From Nipponacmea schrenckii (taxonomy: Eukaryota > Mollusca > Gastropoda > Lottiidae), in assembly GCA_030562195.1 (NCBI GenBank), contig JAUJPP010000005.1:2046001-2110000 (forward strand): DNA of 64,000 bases, written 5' to 3'. Position 1 is the stretch's first letter. Each line of letters opens with the position of its first letter. The position numbers and the translations under genes are program-made. Below are positions 11,623-25,900 of this stretch, piece by piece. The notes below the pieces were generated by a model. It made no database searches. It was not told where the DNA came from and saw nothing but the letters and a program-made list of their open reading frames with translations.

Positions 11623-12542
11623 ATGGAGTCGCTCTACCACCAAACGAATCGTCTGGTACAAGAAATTCAGAGCGATTTAGGCCGACTGGAAAGAGCTACT
11701 GGCGACGACATACATCTGGTTGAAAACGAAGTACAAGCTCATCTTGATCATATCATTAGTAATTGTGAAAGACTTGAAATTTTAGTGAATAAAGAACCAG
11801 CAACCAGACGTGCCAATGCTAAACTACGTGTGGACCAACTGAAATACGACTGTCAACATTTACAGAGTGCTTTGAGACAAATCCAACACAAAAGGTAAAG
11901 AGCAATGGTTTAACAGGCCTAGAGCCCTTCTTATGAAACAGGACTATTATGCCTTTTAGGAATAATGGATTATCATCTAACAGTGCTAGTATTTGTTATG
12001 GATGCTAGTTAAGGTAGGGCAAGCCTCGAAAGAGATAAGGTTTAAGCTTATGAGGCCTCAATCTAAACCCCATAATTAATAGTGAAAGCTCAGAACCATT
12101 TTCTGTAGTACCGTTCCCAGTTTGGTAGATCCTCATGAAACCCAGTTTATACCAATTATCTCCCTTGTTTTTCAGATATTTGCGGGAAGAAGAAGATGCT
12201 CAAAGAGAAGCGTTATTAACGCGAAGTTTTACCACCAACGACGCAGACACTTCTATCATGATAGACGCTTCCTTACAGCATCACACCAGTTTACAAAACG
12301 CCAACCGAGGCATGGACGATTTGATTGGCTCAGGGACAGGAGTTCTACAAAATCTTCGGGAACAGAGGTTTACGTTAAAGGGAGTGCACAAGAAAGTTTT
12401 GGACATTGCGAACACTCTAGGACTGTCGAACACTGTGATGAGAATGATTGAAAAGAGAACTAGTCAAGATAGGATCATTCTGTTTGCTGGAATGATCATC
12501 ACCTGTATAGTCATGTATTTAGTATGGAAGTATTTCACTTGA
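11623..12542 (+). CDS. GOSR2: GOSR2 / membrin, Golgi Qb-SNARE
   Basis: Two exons, 11623-11894 and 12176-12542, join in phase 2 across a 281-bp intron and give 212 aa, the family's usual length. Hallmarks: [97 protein letters not shown], and a C-terminal transmembrane anchor ending YLVWKYFT. The protein is a Qb-SNARE of ER-to-Golgi and intra-Golgi fusion. The SNARE helix spans about residues 125-187 and the anchor about 190-211. Because the gene is compact, this model is among the safest here. The start at 11623 is the first ATG in frame and aligns with the family N-terminus. Confidence 0.97.
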
Positions 12543-13210
12543 AGCCATTCCAAAGCTGTCTTGACTGGACTTGAAATTAAAAATAAGTCTCTTGAGATCA
12601 TTTGCCAATAATTGTTATTAATCTGCAAAGATTTGTTATTAATTTTGTATCCATGTTATTCAAAGATAACAAATTTTTAAGATTCTTTTCCCTGATTCTG
12701 GTAAAATCTTTTGAATCTATTAACCAAAGGTAATGTATTATTTGTTATTCAAGGATAACCAACTTTTTAAGATCCTTTCAGATGATCCTTGGTCTAAGCT
12801 TTTGATCCAATATGGATCCATTAACCAAAGGTAATAATTTGCTATTCAAGGATAACAACTTTTTAAGATCCTTTCAGATGATCCTTGGTCTAAGCTTTTG
12901 ATAATGACTTACACAAAGATCGAAGTAATTTGTTATCCTTAAACTTTTGATAACAAAAAAGGATCAAGCATCTTGGTACACTGTATAAGCTTTTGATAAT
13001 TTTTAAAACATTGTTATTAATCCCAAGTAATTTATTTTGAAATTTTGACCACATCAAGGTAATTCAAGGATAACAACTTTGGATTGAGATAATTTAGCTC
13101 TTGATAATGACCTATTCATTGTTATTAATCTCACATGGCTCTATTAACAAAAGTGATTTGTTATCCCTATGCTATTCAAGGATGACAACTAAGGATGAGC
13201 TGATCTTTGG
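12543..13210. repeat. GOSR2 downstream region with GGATAACAACT repeats
   Basis: Probable 3' UTR and downstream DNA. It carries imperfect repeats of TATTCAAGGATAACAACTTT and of AAGATCCTTTCAGATGATCC plus TTGGTCTAAGCTTTTGAT at 12740-12900. The motifs recall the 53-bp and 98-bp families. No ORF of note. Confidence 0.65.
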
Positions 13211-13424
13211 CTGACTTCTTTATGACCGAATCATAAATCCTCTTATGAAAGCATGATAGCTTTAAAGCTATTTACATTTTGGCAAAGGGAAATCCATTTT
13301 TATGAGATTCATCTTTGAGGGCTGGCTCCAGAATATTTCAATGGTACAAGATAGGTGTTGAATGTCAAAAGTTCTTTGAATAAATTATTTTATAAAAAAA
13401 ATTGTTATGAGTTTAAATTGACAT

Positions 13425-13745
13425 GAAATGGAGTTTTACATCCTACTCTTCTGCACCTTATGGGCTAATGAAGACAGGCAATACCATGTAGTGTGCAATG
13501 AGGGAATTTTTGTCAGGACAGCGACATAAGCCTACTCTTTTGAAGATTTCCACCTCTCTAGGGATCTTTAACATGTACAGTCTGTAGCACACGGCCTTGG
13601 TTTATTGTCCCATCTGAACAACTGCTTTTTCCATGTCAGAGGTTTGGCCAAGGACCAGCTGGTAGAAAGGATCCCTCTCATGGCAGACTTGTGAACCTAA
13701 TTTGTTATGCTTGTAAAATATAGTTGTTGCTTTCTTTTTCTTTCC
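13425..13745 (-). repeat. SINE body joined to inverted 98-bp and 53-bp modules
   Basis: 13430-13620 matches the non-tRNA part of the SINE at 23440-23780 (ATGGAGTTTTACATCCTACT, GTGCAATGAGGGAA, GGGATCTTTAACATG). 13630-13690 is a reverse copy of the 98-bp family (CAAGGACCAGCTGGTAGAAA). 13690-13740 is a reverse 53-bp unit. Confidence 0.75.
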
Positions 13746-13974
13746 ATGTCAGTTTCTCAGGGACTCAACTCAACACCACTTTTAAATTCTTTATTTACAA
13801 AACATAATGAATATTTACAATTTTAAAACGTTTTATTTACGAAAATAACATTCAATAGTTAAAAACATTCACTCACAAATGATAAAAACAGAGAAATCGT
13901 TAAAATTTTCTTTTTTCAACAAACAGGATTAAAATACATTTAAATAAATGAATTATATTTACATGGGACTACGA

Positions 13975-14415
13975 TGAAATTAAAAACAGGACATTTTCAC
14001 AACTAATTACACCAAAAGTTACATAAATGTACATTATAGATTGCTGTTTATGCAAACTTTTGGCAAAATTGGTTGAAATTTGAAAATTGTTTTCTAATGT
14101 ACAAACCATAAGCTCTACAATGAGATTAAAAACAGGACATTTTCACAACTAATTACACCAAAAGTTACATAAATGTACATTATAGATTGCTGTTTATGCA
14201 AACTTTTGGCAAAATTGGTTGAAATTTGAAAATTGTATTTCTAATGTACAAACCATAAGCTCTACAATGAGATTAAAAACAGGACATTTTCACAACTAAT
14301 TACACCAAAAGTTACATAAATGTACATTATAGATTGCTGTTTATGCAAACTTTTGGCAAAATTGGTTGAAATTTTAGAATTGTATTTCCAATGTACAAAC
14401 AAAAAGGCCTCTTTC
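13975..14415. repeat. Three tandem copies of a 147-bp unit
   Basis: Copies begin near 13975, 14122 and 14269 and share AAAAACAGGACATTTTCACA, ATGTACATTATAGATTGCTG and GGCAAAATTGGTTGAAAT. They are nearly identical; the third diverges at its end. A fourth degenerate piece follows to about 14500. Confidence 0.9.
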
Positions 14416-14814
14416 CCCAACTTATGACACCAAAAGTTACATAAATGTTTAATGTTTATATATTTCTATTTTACATTTTGGCATAATTGGTTGAAAGATT
14501 GCTCAATAAAAATTTAAAGGGTTTATTTTTTAAATTTATATTAATTCAAGGGAGGTAAATATGTATGTCTTAGAATCTCTCAAGAGTTATGCCCCTTAGA
14601 ATATAACTCCCGGTCATAGGTCAGAGAAGATGAATGAATGCCTCAAGCTGAGACAAGACGTCTGCAACGTAAAAGAAATAAAACTTTAATTTGAGGTTAC
14701 TGTACTCTAAATGATAGATGTGACTTTGTGTTCACCTAAAACGCTGTCTGAGTTTTTATAGGCCTAATTTAACTTTAATTCTAAAGAGTTCATTTCAAAA
14801 TTTAATATGTATCG

Positions 14815-15110
14815 GGAACACTGATCAATCAGACGTCTGTGGTTCCTGCAATTCTACTGAAACTAGGAGTTGATGACGTCACTAATTATAAAATATGCTT
14901 GTATTTCATAAAACCCTTCGCAATTAGTGATGTCATCACATACTTAGTTTTTGTGGAATTGCAGGAACCATAGATGTCTGATTGAAAATTGAAATGATGT
15001 AAATTGATGTTATCAGTGTCCCTGATACACATATAAAATTTAGAAAACCTCTTTACAATCTCTTTAAATAGTTGAATTGCAGGAACCACAGACATCTGAT
15101 TAAAAAAAAA
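14815..15110. mobile_element. MITE-like foldback element with CAGACGTCTG ends
   Basis: About 14830-14975 is an inverted repeat: TCAGACGTCTGTGGTTCCTG at the left, with its near complement GGAACCATAGATGTCTGA at the right, around an AT-rich centre containing GATGACGTCACTAATT. A reverse copy of the 122-bp satellite unit follows to 15110. Non-autonomous; no transposase seen. Confidence 0.65.
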
Positions 15111-15499
15111 CATGACACAAAGTAATTAATTAATGATGTCACATAAGCAATCAAAATATCAATTAAAAATTATTATTAATTAAAAGTTGTTTTACACTTC
15201 TATTCTCGTGATCAAAGTATTCAAGTGTGCAATGGTGGAAATTCGAACATGATTGTTGTTAAGTTGAATTTTTATTTCAAACTGAAAAGCTATAACATGA
15301 ATTTAGATTTCATTTTATCATAAATTTTTGGATCATCATTTTATAGAACCATGCTGTAACCATGGCTGTAACCATGGCTGTAACCACACTTTAACCATGC
15401 ACCCAAAGCATGACACACACAAGGTGACTTTGGTGTTATTACAAAAGGCATTATTATTAAAACATTTATGTATTTATAAAACATATAAAAGACAAATTT

Positions 15500-16025
15500 T
15501 AACACTTGTTGTATCACTTAAAGAGATAGTAAAACGTTTTCAAATTTTGTATGTGTATCAGACATATAGCATCATTTCACATTCAATTTTCAAACAGACG
15601 TCTGTTGTTCTGAATTCAACTATTTAAAGAGATTGTACAACAGTTTTCTAAATTTTGTATGTGTATCAGGGACACTGATAGCATCAATTTGCACCATTCC
15701 AATTTTCAATCAGACGTCTGTGGTTCTTGTAATTCAACTATTTAAAGAGATTGTACAAGAGTTTTCTAAATTTTGTATGTGTATCAAGGACACTTACAGC
15801 TTCCATTTACATCATTTCAATTTTCAATCAGACGTCTGTGTTTCCTGCAATTCCATTTAAAATAAGCATTATGACGTCACTGTCAGTGCTAATAACTATA
15901 TTATTAACAGTTTTTCAGAAAGTGATGTCATAAACAGAACAGCATTTTCTATAATTACAGGAAACACAGACGTCTGATTGAAAATAAGAATGGTGTAAAT
16001 ATAAAATTTAGTAAACCTCTTTTCA
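15500..16025. mobile_element. 122-bp satellite units ending in a second CAGACGTCTG foldback
   Basis: Three direct units (15500-15830) with GTATGTGTATCAGGGACACT, TTTTCAATCAGACGTCTGTG and ATTCAACTATTTAAAGAGAT. They run into a foldback at 15828-15980 whose arms TCAGACGTCTGTGTTTCCTG and CAGGAAACACAGACGTCTGA are exact complements. The same units recur at 45330-45790. Confidence 0.75.
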
Positions 16026-16961
16026 ATCATTATGTTTAATTTTTGCCGGCACTGATTAAACCAGCTGTTAATTAATTAGCCAAAAGGCTAGATATGTCAA
16101 AGACGTCATATAAAAAATAAATTTATATAACATCTGTTTATGTTTATATGTTGACATGTTGACATGAATTAGGTGTTAACATGTCGATAAACATTAAAAT
16201 ACGACTTTTTGACATTAAAATTTGCCTTTTTGACATTAAAATACTTTTGCATCACTTTATAAAAGGGCAACAACCTTTGGATGTGTTTCTATAAAAAGTT
16301 CAAATGTTTATTTTTAGTTGACACTTTTCATTTTGAGAAACCTGATATGAATTTTAAAAAGTTTTTTAAACTATCACGAGGTCCCATTTCAACAGACAAA
16401 ACAAAGCTTAGAGATTATGAGCTTAAAATTAGCTTACAAATGCTGTACAAGAGATGTATTGCCTCCAGAAATTATATACCCCCCGCCTCTCTCCACCTCA
16501 CCCCCTCTTCTATACAGAACATGAACAAAGATGAAAGGATATGTATTTGGTAGAGCTTTTCATAAGGCAAAAATTTTGCTTCTTTCAATACACTGAGCAA
16601 GTACCAAATAAGGCTTGTTTTGAATTAGTTTTTGAAATTTCCAGAAATCTTAAAATCTTGGTGCCAACAAAGGCAGACTGAGCATCTTTGGATGGGTTTC
16701 ATAAGATCTCCACTCTGATTTCACACTTGGTTGCCATGCCAACAGAATAAGGCTTTAGGCCTACATTTTAAAAATTAAGGAGACAAAAATCGACCCCTCA
16801 CACCACCCCTGCAAGTGACCCCTCCCCCTACCAAAACAATGGCACCATAGACCAAATATGAAAAGGTAACATCTGCTCTGAAAAAAGACCAGACGACAAA
16901 GTTTGCAATGCCTTTCACACTGCATCAAAAATTAATTCAAAACAAGGCCACCATAGAGGAC

Positions 16962-19900
16962 TTAGGGGTCTTGGTCAACAAATAATGTATAGTTGGAGGT
17001 CAAGCCAGCTAGCCTGTGGTGGACGTTCTTAATGACCTCTACAGCTCGACTGGCTTCCATGGCGTGCATCATGCTGCTGAGAAATATAAAGCCACAAGCC
17101 ACTGCAGCACAGTAGTAGGCCCACGATAGCTGAACGACGTGACCATCAAAAGCGAACATGTCCACGCAGTCCATTCCAAATAAGGTTAAAGCAATGAGCT
17201 GTGATGTTACTGAAATGAAAAAAATGAAGAATTTTAGTAAAAGATGGACGAGAAAAATGTGTTCATAGACTACTTAAGTGTTTCTGGGGAAGGCAAATTT
17301 TTTACATTCATACGTTTCCATAGAAACAATCCTTTCATATCATACCAATGACAAAGATTTCAAATATGTAAGCCTCATCAGGACAGCAGGTTTTGGAAAT
17401 GGGACAGAACAGAAATATACAATTTCGAGGGAAATGATTGGATGTATTTGCTTGCATACAATCCAATCAAATTGTAGCATTTAAAGACTTCTGTCATACA
17501 TGAAAGGTGGCTATTGCAGTCAAGGCATAAGTATAAAGTTCGTAATAGTTTGACATTGTGAAGATGAGATACAAGAAAAGTGGCTATTGCAGTCAAGGTA
17601 TAAGACAATGATTATAATACTTACAAGTTAATAGTTGTGTAATCGATATTAATTTATATCCACTTTTTGATGTGTCGAATAATTTGATGAGGAAGAAAAT
17701 GGCCATTACTGTGGAAAGTAAACAACCAATCACAGACAAGATGAATGTGGCTTGAATGACACTGAACCAGGCTGAAATATACAAGAAATATCGTAGAATG
17801 AAATATCATGTCATAGAATGAAATATCATGTTATAAAATGAAATATTGTAGCATGAAATACCAATAATGAAATATTATAGCATGAAATATCATAGAATCA
17901 AATATTGTAGCATGAAATATCATAGAATGAAATATCATAGAATGCAATATCTTAGAATGCAATATCATAGAATGAAATATCATTAAATATCATAGCATGA
18001 AATATCATAGCATGAAATATCATAGAATGCAATATCATAGAATGCAATATCTTATAATGCAATATCTTATAATGCAATATCATAGAATGAAATATCATAG
18101 CATGAAATATCATAGCATGAAATATCATAGAATGAAATATCATAGAATGAATTATCATAGAATGCCATATCTTAGAATGCAATATCATAGAATGAAATAT
18201 CATGGAATGAAATATCATGTTATAAAATGAAATATCGTAGCATGAAATATCATAGAATGAAATATAATAGAATGAAATATTATAGAATGAAATATCATAG
18301 CATGAAATATCATAGAATGAAATATAATAGAATGAAATATCATAGAATGAAATATCATAGCATGAAATATCATAGAATGAAAAAATGAAATATAAAGAAG
18401 AAAGATCTTTCAAGATTTAAAATATACAGAAAGAAATATCATAGAAAGAAATATCATAAAAATGAAATATAAAGAAGAAATACATCTTTAAATCTTTGAA
18501 ATATCAGACTCTTAGAGTAAAATTACAAACAAAAACCCACAATCTGATATTTCCTGAAGAAATAGATCAAATCTTCTCAAAAGTACACGAGACCAATATT
18601 CATAACCAGGAACCTATTTTCTGATTGACATCACATCACAACTGATGTGGAAACAGGAAGATGCCTTCAGCTTCATATGACATATTCTGACAAGTATCTT
18701 ATACTAATGACTAGCGCTTCGGATACACAATCCTCATCAGGACAGTCGTTTTTTGAAAGGCGGTCAACTTTCCTATTTGGAAAAATAGTAAATGAACAAC
18801 ATTTATTTCTCCCTTTTAGATACTTCATTCATTCTTTACAGCTGATTAGAATTCCTAGCAACTCATAAAGCAATTCACATGCGATTCTCCAAGACAAAAG
18901 CAGAATACTTATGGCGCTAACCAGTCATAATTCCGGGTCTCTGACAACTGTGGAAGGATAAACAACAGTGTTTTCAGGCCTTGACAAGATTCAGCGGAAT
19001 CATTGGGGAATTTCTTAAATAGTCTTCATTAGTACTCTTTCATGGTATAGGTTCATCCTTAGGCTACTGAGATTTCATTCATTCATTAGCTCTATCATTC
19101 ATTCATTAACTCGATCATTCATTCATTCATTCAACTAATTTGATCATTAGTGGTCATTCATTTTTTTGTGTCTCTCCCTTCTCATCTTTATCTTAGGGGT
19201 CACCAATTTTCGATTTTATTCATTCATCCATTCACCATTCATTCATTCATTCATCCATTCATCAAGCCATCCATTCATTCATTCATCCATTCATCAAGCC
19301 ATCCATTCATCAAGCCATCCATTCATTCATTCATCCATTCATTCATTCATTTATTCATTGAAAATTTATTAATAGATTAATTTATTGATATAGTTATTTC
19401 TTTTTCCAGTCATTCATTTATTCAATTGGTTCTTAATTCACTTTTCCTAATTTCATTCATTCATTTCTCCATTCATTCATTCATTCATTCATTTGTCCAT
19501 TCATTCATTCATTGAAATTTTTTTAATAGATTTATTTATTCATATGGCTAATACTTTTCCCAGTCATTCATTTATTCAATTGGTTCTTAATTCACTTTTC
19601 CTAATTTCATTCATTCATTTCTCCATTCATTCATTCATTCATTCCCTATTAATCAGAAGGCAAATGATCACCAATGATTAATATATCTAATCATCTGTAA
19701 GAAAATTGGCCATCTTATTTCCAGTTGAATCCGACAAATCTATTATCTCCTATCGTCCTAAAACCATTGCTCGGAAATTTCATTTTAGCTCGTCCAGACT
19801 CTGACCAACTCTTCTTGAATGTCAATGATTGTTCTCTTTCAATGTAGTCTCTTTTGTCAAGACGCAAAGCTTGACCTCAAACAAGTTTCTATTGTCAAGC

Positions 19901-22900
19901 CTCTAATTTAAGACTCTATTGTCAGGATGCTATATTGATTGCCTAATATAGTAGCCCCTATCATTAAGACGCTATATTGATTGACCCTTACATAGTAGCC
20001 CCTTTCATTAAGACGCTATATTGATTGACTCTTACATTAGACACTATTATCAAGACCAAGACGTCAAATTGATTGACCCTTTAGTAGACTCTTTTCTCAA
20101 GACAGACGCCATTATGACTGGACAATAGGGCATATTGATGATCGCAGACAATTTCCTCGTATAATTATTTTCATCATTTTGTATATACATGATTAGTGAA
20201 GAGGATGTCTTTAGTATCTGGCTAATGATCAAATAGATGATACACGTCCAATAAATTACGTAAGAGACTGGATATTCAAACGAGAAAGATTATCCAGGGA
20301 CTTATTATCAGACACTGTATATATATACCAAAATAAGCTTGCCAAAACTCTTGGGCTAAAATGACAAAATAAGGATTTATAACTTTTTTTTTTATAATTT
20401 TCAAGTCATTTGATTGGTCAGAGCCTGAATTTGATTTCAAATTTTGTATCCTTGGAAAAAAAATCACTTCATTTACAAACGTAAAGGATAAAAAAAGGGT
20501 GGCCATTGCAGTCAAGGTATAAGTACAAAGTTCATAAAAGCTTGAAATTGTGCTACAAGAATAGTGGCTATTACAGTCAAGGTAATACATGTTGTAGTAA
20601 GTTGACATTGTGAAGATGTTATATAAGAAAAGTGGCTATTGCAGTCAAGGCATGAGACCTGTAAAATAAAATGCATGACAAGCAACAAAAAATGAAGTAT
20701 AGCTGTCACAATGCGTCATCTACCTATTTATATGCGTCTTTCCTTTTTTTCCTCCTTTTTTATCATTGTGACAAGTAGATGACATGTCGACACAAATGTC
20801 GACACAAATTGACTATATTAACACCAATTAATTCAGTAAAAAATTGACAGCCAGTGACGTCAATGCTGTTTATTTTTTCATTTGTGTTAAGGGAGTGCCA
20901 TCAATCAAATTGTTTTTTGTTTTTAACACTGTCCACGATATAAACACACATAAATCATCATAAAATCATTGGTCAAAGTTAATTATGCGTTTCCACGGAC
21001 TTACAAAACAAAGGCGCAGTATCAAACTGAGTTTTACATCCTACTTATATGCCTCATGAATATTCAAAAGAAATTGAGTAGCAAACACTTCAACAAATGA
21101 AGATAACAAATTAGGTTTGTGAATATCTGTTCTGATCCTTGACCAAACCTCTTGGGAATTATCTTTCCTAGATTATCTGTACCCATTTACAGCTGGGTTG
21201 ACTGGACTTTCACATGCCGACTGCGATCAGAATCCACGACCACCATAAGTTTTACAACTTAGCACTCTGTTCATGATTATATTTAGAAATTAAAAAATAT
21301 CGGCAATTTTGCAAACAATGTGGGCAGTGTGTTTTGTTTTAATATGGCTATGACAAATTTCGGCACATTAAAAAACACACGCAAAAACCACATGGGAAAC
21401 ACATTTAAAATATACGTCTGCATAATGCCAAGGTTATCCAATTATACTCCAGAATATGTTAAAATATAATTGGTTCTGCAATGGACGGAATCCATTGAGT
21501 ATAATGTAACTCAATTACCAAGCCTTTGAAGTTTTCTCCGATTTCACGGCATTGAAAACATAATCTAATATACAGAACCAGTGTTCTTGTAACGTTAGTA
21601 TTAGATAATGCCCATATTAGGAAGTCATTTTCTCTAGAACAAGAAAACAACATTAGCAGTTTCGAACATTCACAATGGATGACGTCTGTCTTTATTGAAA
21701 CCTATATTGTATTTGTTTAGGCTGAATAAGTATTTTCTGAAGTTATTAAGCTCTGTTGCCCCAACCAGTGCCTTTGTGAATCATTTTGATTGGTTTTCAG
21801 CCCTATTACCCTACATATACTCATAGTAAAACAACTCGATATTATTTACTAGGGTGGTAATGACATGATATTGATACCTGAACCAGTGACTTTGTGAATC
21901 ATTTTGATTGGTTTTCAGCCCTATTACCCTATATATACTCATAGTAAAACAACACGATATTATTTACTAAGGTGGTAACGACATGATATTGATACCTGAA
22001 CCAGTGACTTTGTGAATCATTTTGGTTGGTTTTCACTCCTATTACCCTGTATATACTCATAGTAAAACAACACGATATTATTTACTAAGGTGGTAATGAC
22101 ATGATATTGATACAACAATTAATACCTGAACCAGTGCCTTTGTGAATCATTTTGTTGGTTTTCAGCCCTATTACCCTCTATATATACATAGTAAAACAAC
22201 ACGATATTATTTACTAAGGGTGGTATAATGTGATATTGATACCTGAACCAGTGACATTGTGAATCATTTTGATTGGTTTTAAGCCCTATTACCCTATATA
22301 TACACATAGTAAAACAACACGATATTATTTACTAGGGTGATATGAGTGATATTGTTACTAAAACCTATTAGTACAATGTATCATAATATTGTTTCACCTA
22401 TTAGCTACACATATCAAATATATTTCTTAGTCTAATGTAATGTCTCTGTTCTACTTAGGTTCACAGTTAAGGATCCTTTTTACCAGCTGGTCCTTGACCA
22501 AACCACTATATTTTACAAGGATAACAACTTAGGTTTACAGTTAAGGATCCTTTCTTTCTACTAGCTGGTCCTTGGTCAGACCTCTTGGTATTGATCTTTA
22601 CTAGATTTTCTGTACTCATTTACAGCTGGGTTGACTGGAATAATGAGGATCCTTTCTACCAGCTAGTCCTTGACCAAACCTCTTGGTATTGATCTTTACT
22701 AGATTATCTGTACCCATTTACAGCTGGGTTGACTGGAATAATGAAGATCCTTTCTACCAGCTAGTCCTTGACCAAACCTCTTGGTATTGATCTTTACTAG
22801 ATTATCTGTACCCATTTACAGCTGGGTTGACTGGAATAATGAGGATCCTTTCTACCAGCTGGTCCTTGACCAAACCTCTTGGTATTGATCTTTACTAGAT

Positions 22901-25900
22901 TATCTGTACCCATTTACAGCTGGGTTGACTGAAATAATGAAGATCCTTTCTACCAGCTGGTCCTTGACCACACCCTATCCATTCCCAATTTCAGCTGGGT
23001 AAACTGGTCTAATAGCTGGTCCTTGACACAGCTGGGTCAACTTGACTTAATGTAGCATTTGAAAGACTTCTGTTTGTTACAATTATTCTACAAATATCAA
23101 ATCCTAGGGTTTCATTTCAACCTAGATTCTTTTTATTTACATAATGAACACAAAAATGACGGAGAAGTCATGGAGAAAAGGATTGAAAGGTCAAGGTCAG
23201 AAGGAAAGAGAAAATCTTCTTAAAATAATGTGGGGACTTATTTCACTCTTTAGACCACACCCTGTATATAATTCTATTGTATGATCATGTTTATAACAGG
23301 TACTAGAGAGGATGGGGGAGGGGTGTAGTCACTTTTTTCAGTGTATGGAACATAGTTGTATCATATACGCCATGAAAACTGCAGAAATTACAAGAATTAA
23401 GTATGTTTGACAGTATTTGCAAAAATTAAAAATAAAAATGAAATAAATGGAGTTTTACGTCCAACTCCTCTGCACCTTAAGGCCTATTGGTGACAGGCAA
23501 TGCCATGCAGTGTGCAATGAGGGAAATTTTGCCAAGACAGCGGCATTAGCCTACCCTTTTTGCGATTTCCAACTGTTGAGGGATCTTTAACGTGCACAGT
23601 CTGTAGAACACAGGGCCTCAGTTTATAGTTCCATCGAAACAATTAGACGCATCACTGACAAGGGGAAACCGGGTTAAACAATCTGAAAGTTTATCTCAAC
23701 CATTGCCGGGATTGAACCCTGGACCTTCAGGTTAGCGAGCAAGGGTCTAACTCACTGAGCCACTATGGCTCCTGCAAAAATTCAAGACACAAGACTTGGT
23801 GAAGACATAGTCTCATAAAAGCACTGGCCAGGGATGTAAAGTAAAGATATAATATTAAAAATAGATGATACACGTCCAATAAATTTCGTAAGAGACTGGA
23901 TATTCAAATGAGAAAGATTATCCAGGCACTTATTAGCAGATACTGTAAATTTTGGGGGTGAAAATCTTGGATCATGAGGATCAAAGATATATTAACTTAG
24001 TATTTTTTGGTACCATTACCTTAAAATTCTTTGGAATCAGGAATTATTCAAAGAACCCCCATCCCACCCCTAAAAGAAAATTTGGACTATACTGTTAATC
24101 CTTATACATTATTCATAAGTTATAAAATTATATAAGGGGATTCAGACCACAAGTTCTTCCTATTACGAAGTTAATTAGCCACTCTTCTCTAGGATATCAC
24201 TGGTTTAATTAAAAATAGGTTTCTATCTAATATTAGTGATGGCCTTGGGTCAATTATGAGGCTATTTGTTAACCTTCAGGTCAAATGTTTAAGCAGACGA
24301 CAAAACTCATGATTAAAAAAATAGCTTGTCCTTGGTCAAAGATTTCCAGATTATCTGTACCCATTTACAGCTGGGTGGACTAGAATAATGAGGATCCTTT
24401 CTACCAGATGGTCCTCGGCCAAACCTCTTGGTATTGATCTTTACTAGATTATCTGTAGGCCTACCCATTTACAGCTGGGTTGACTGGAATAATGAGGATC
24501 CTTTCTACCAGCTGGTCCTTGACCAAACCTCTTGGCATTGATCTTTACTAGATTATCTGTACCCATTTACAGCTGGGTTGACTGGAATAATGAGGATCCT
24601 TTCTACCAGCTGGTCCTTGTCAAACCTCTTGATTGATCTTTACTAGATTAACTATACCCATTTACAACTGGGTGGACTGGAATAATGGGGACACTTTCGA
24701 CCAGCTGGTTCTTGACTATACCTCTTGACATTGATCTTTCCTAGATTATCCGTAGGCCTACCCATTTACAGCTGGGTTGACTGGAATAATAAGGATCCTT
24801 TCTACCAGCTGGTGCTTTGGCATTTAATATTCCATAAGAGGCAGAAAAGTTGGATGTAAAACTCCACTTTCTTGTTATTCCGATGTCTTATAAGATTGTT
24901 AAAAACAAGAGCCACATTTGATTTATGTATCTACTCAGGGAACAAAGGTTTTATTGGAAGCCAACATGCTATAAGATATATTGCTTGTCTTTATAATGTA
25001 CTTTGATAGCCCAGGATCAAAGTCGAGTTTATCAGAAAAACTGTTCACGATTTTAGGTGCTTTGATTTGAGTATTGAATGCTATATATATTTTCAGAAGT
25101 AATGACTGAAAATTGTAAAATTCCTTCAAAAAACACCTCAAACTAGGAATTTTAATTTCCCTTTTTTATATGTGTCTTTTCTATATATATGTATTACACA
25201 AAATTTGATTTTTTTCTTGAATAAATGTTTATATTCTTTAGAAGTAAGGCTTTTATTCCTTCAAAAATACCTCAAACTAGGAATTTCTATTTCTATATAT
25301 GTCTTTTCTGTATATGAGTCAATCATTGACCACTGAAGGGTGTTGTCCATCTCTACAACCCATTTTGGGTGCAAATTAGATACAAAACTGCATTTAATTC
25401 TTTTTTAATGAGGCCCTAAAGCCAAGCTGAGGGGAGGTCTTTGATGATAGAGAATAACACTGGGATAACAAGGTATATCATATATAATAACGGTATATTT
25501 TTAGATAACTCCTACCCCAAGGGAATATCCCTGATCTATCTCTAATTATCGAGGGCTTAAGGGCATGCATTATCACTGATAAAATATAATAAACTTAATC
25601 CTTTCCTATCTTAAAGGGATGTGTACTGGCTTTATGAGCTGAAAGAGCTCAATTTCAGTAATTTTTTAAATATAAACTGTACCAGCTGAAACAGCTCAAT
25701 TTCAGTATTAATGTACAGAGTTATAGTCATTTAAATATATACTTTATCAGCTGAAAGGAGCTCAATTTCAGTAATTTTTTAAGTCATAACTTTGCCAGCT
25801 GAAGCAACTCAATTTCAGTTATTTTTTTAATATTTACTTTACCAGCTGAAAGAGCTCAATTTCAGTTTTTTTTTAATAAGAGCTCAATTTCAGTAATTTT

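Noticed and set aside
17952..18413. 153-codon frame rich in HSMIFHAM
   Set aside because: Translation of the short ATCATAGAATGAAAT minisatellite.
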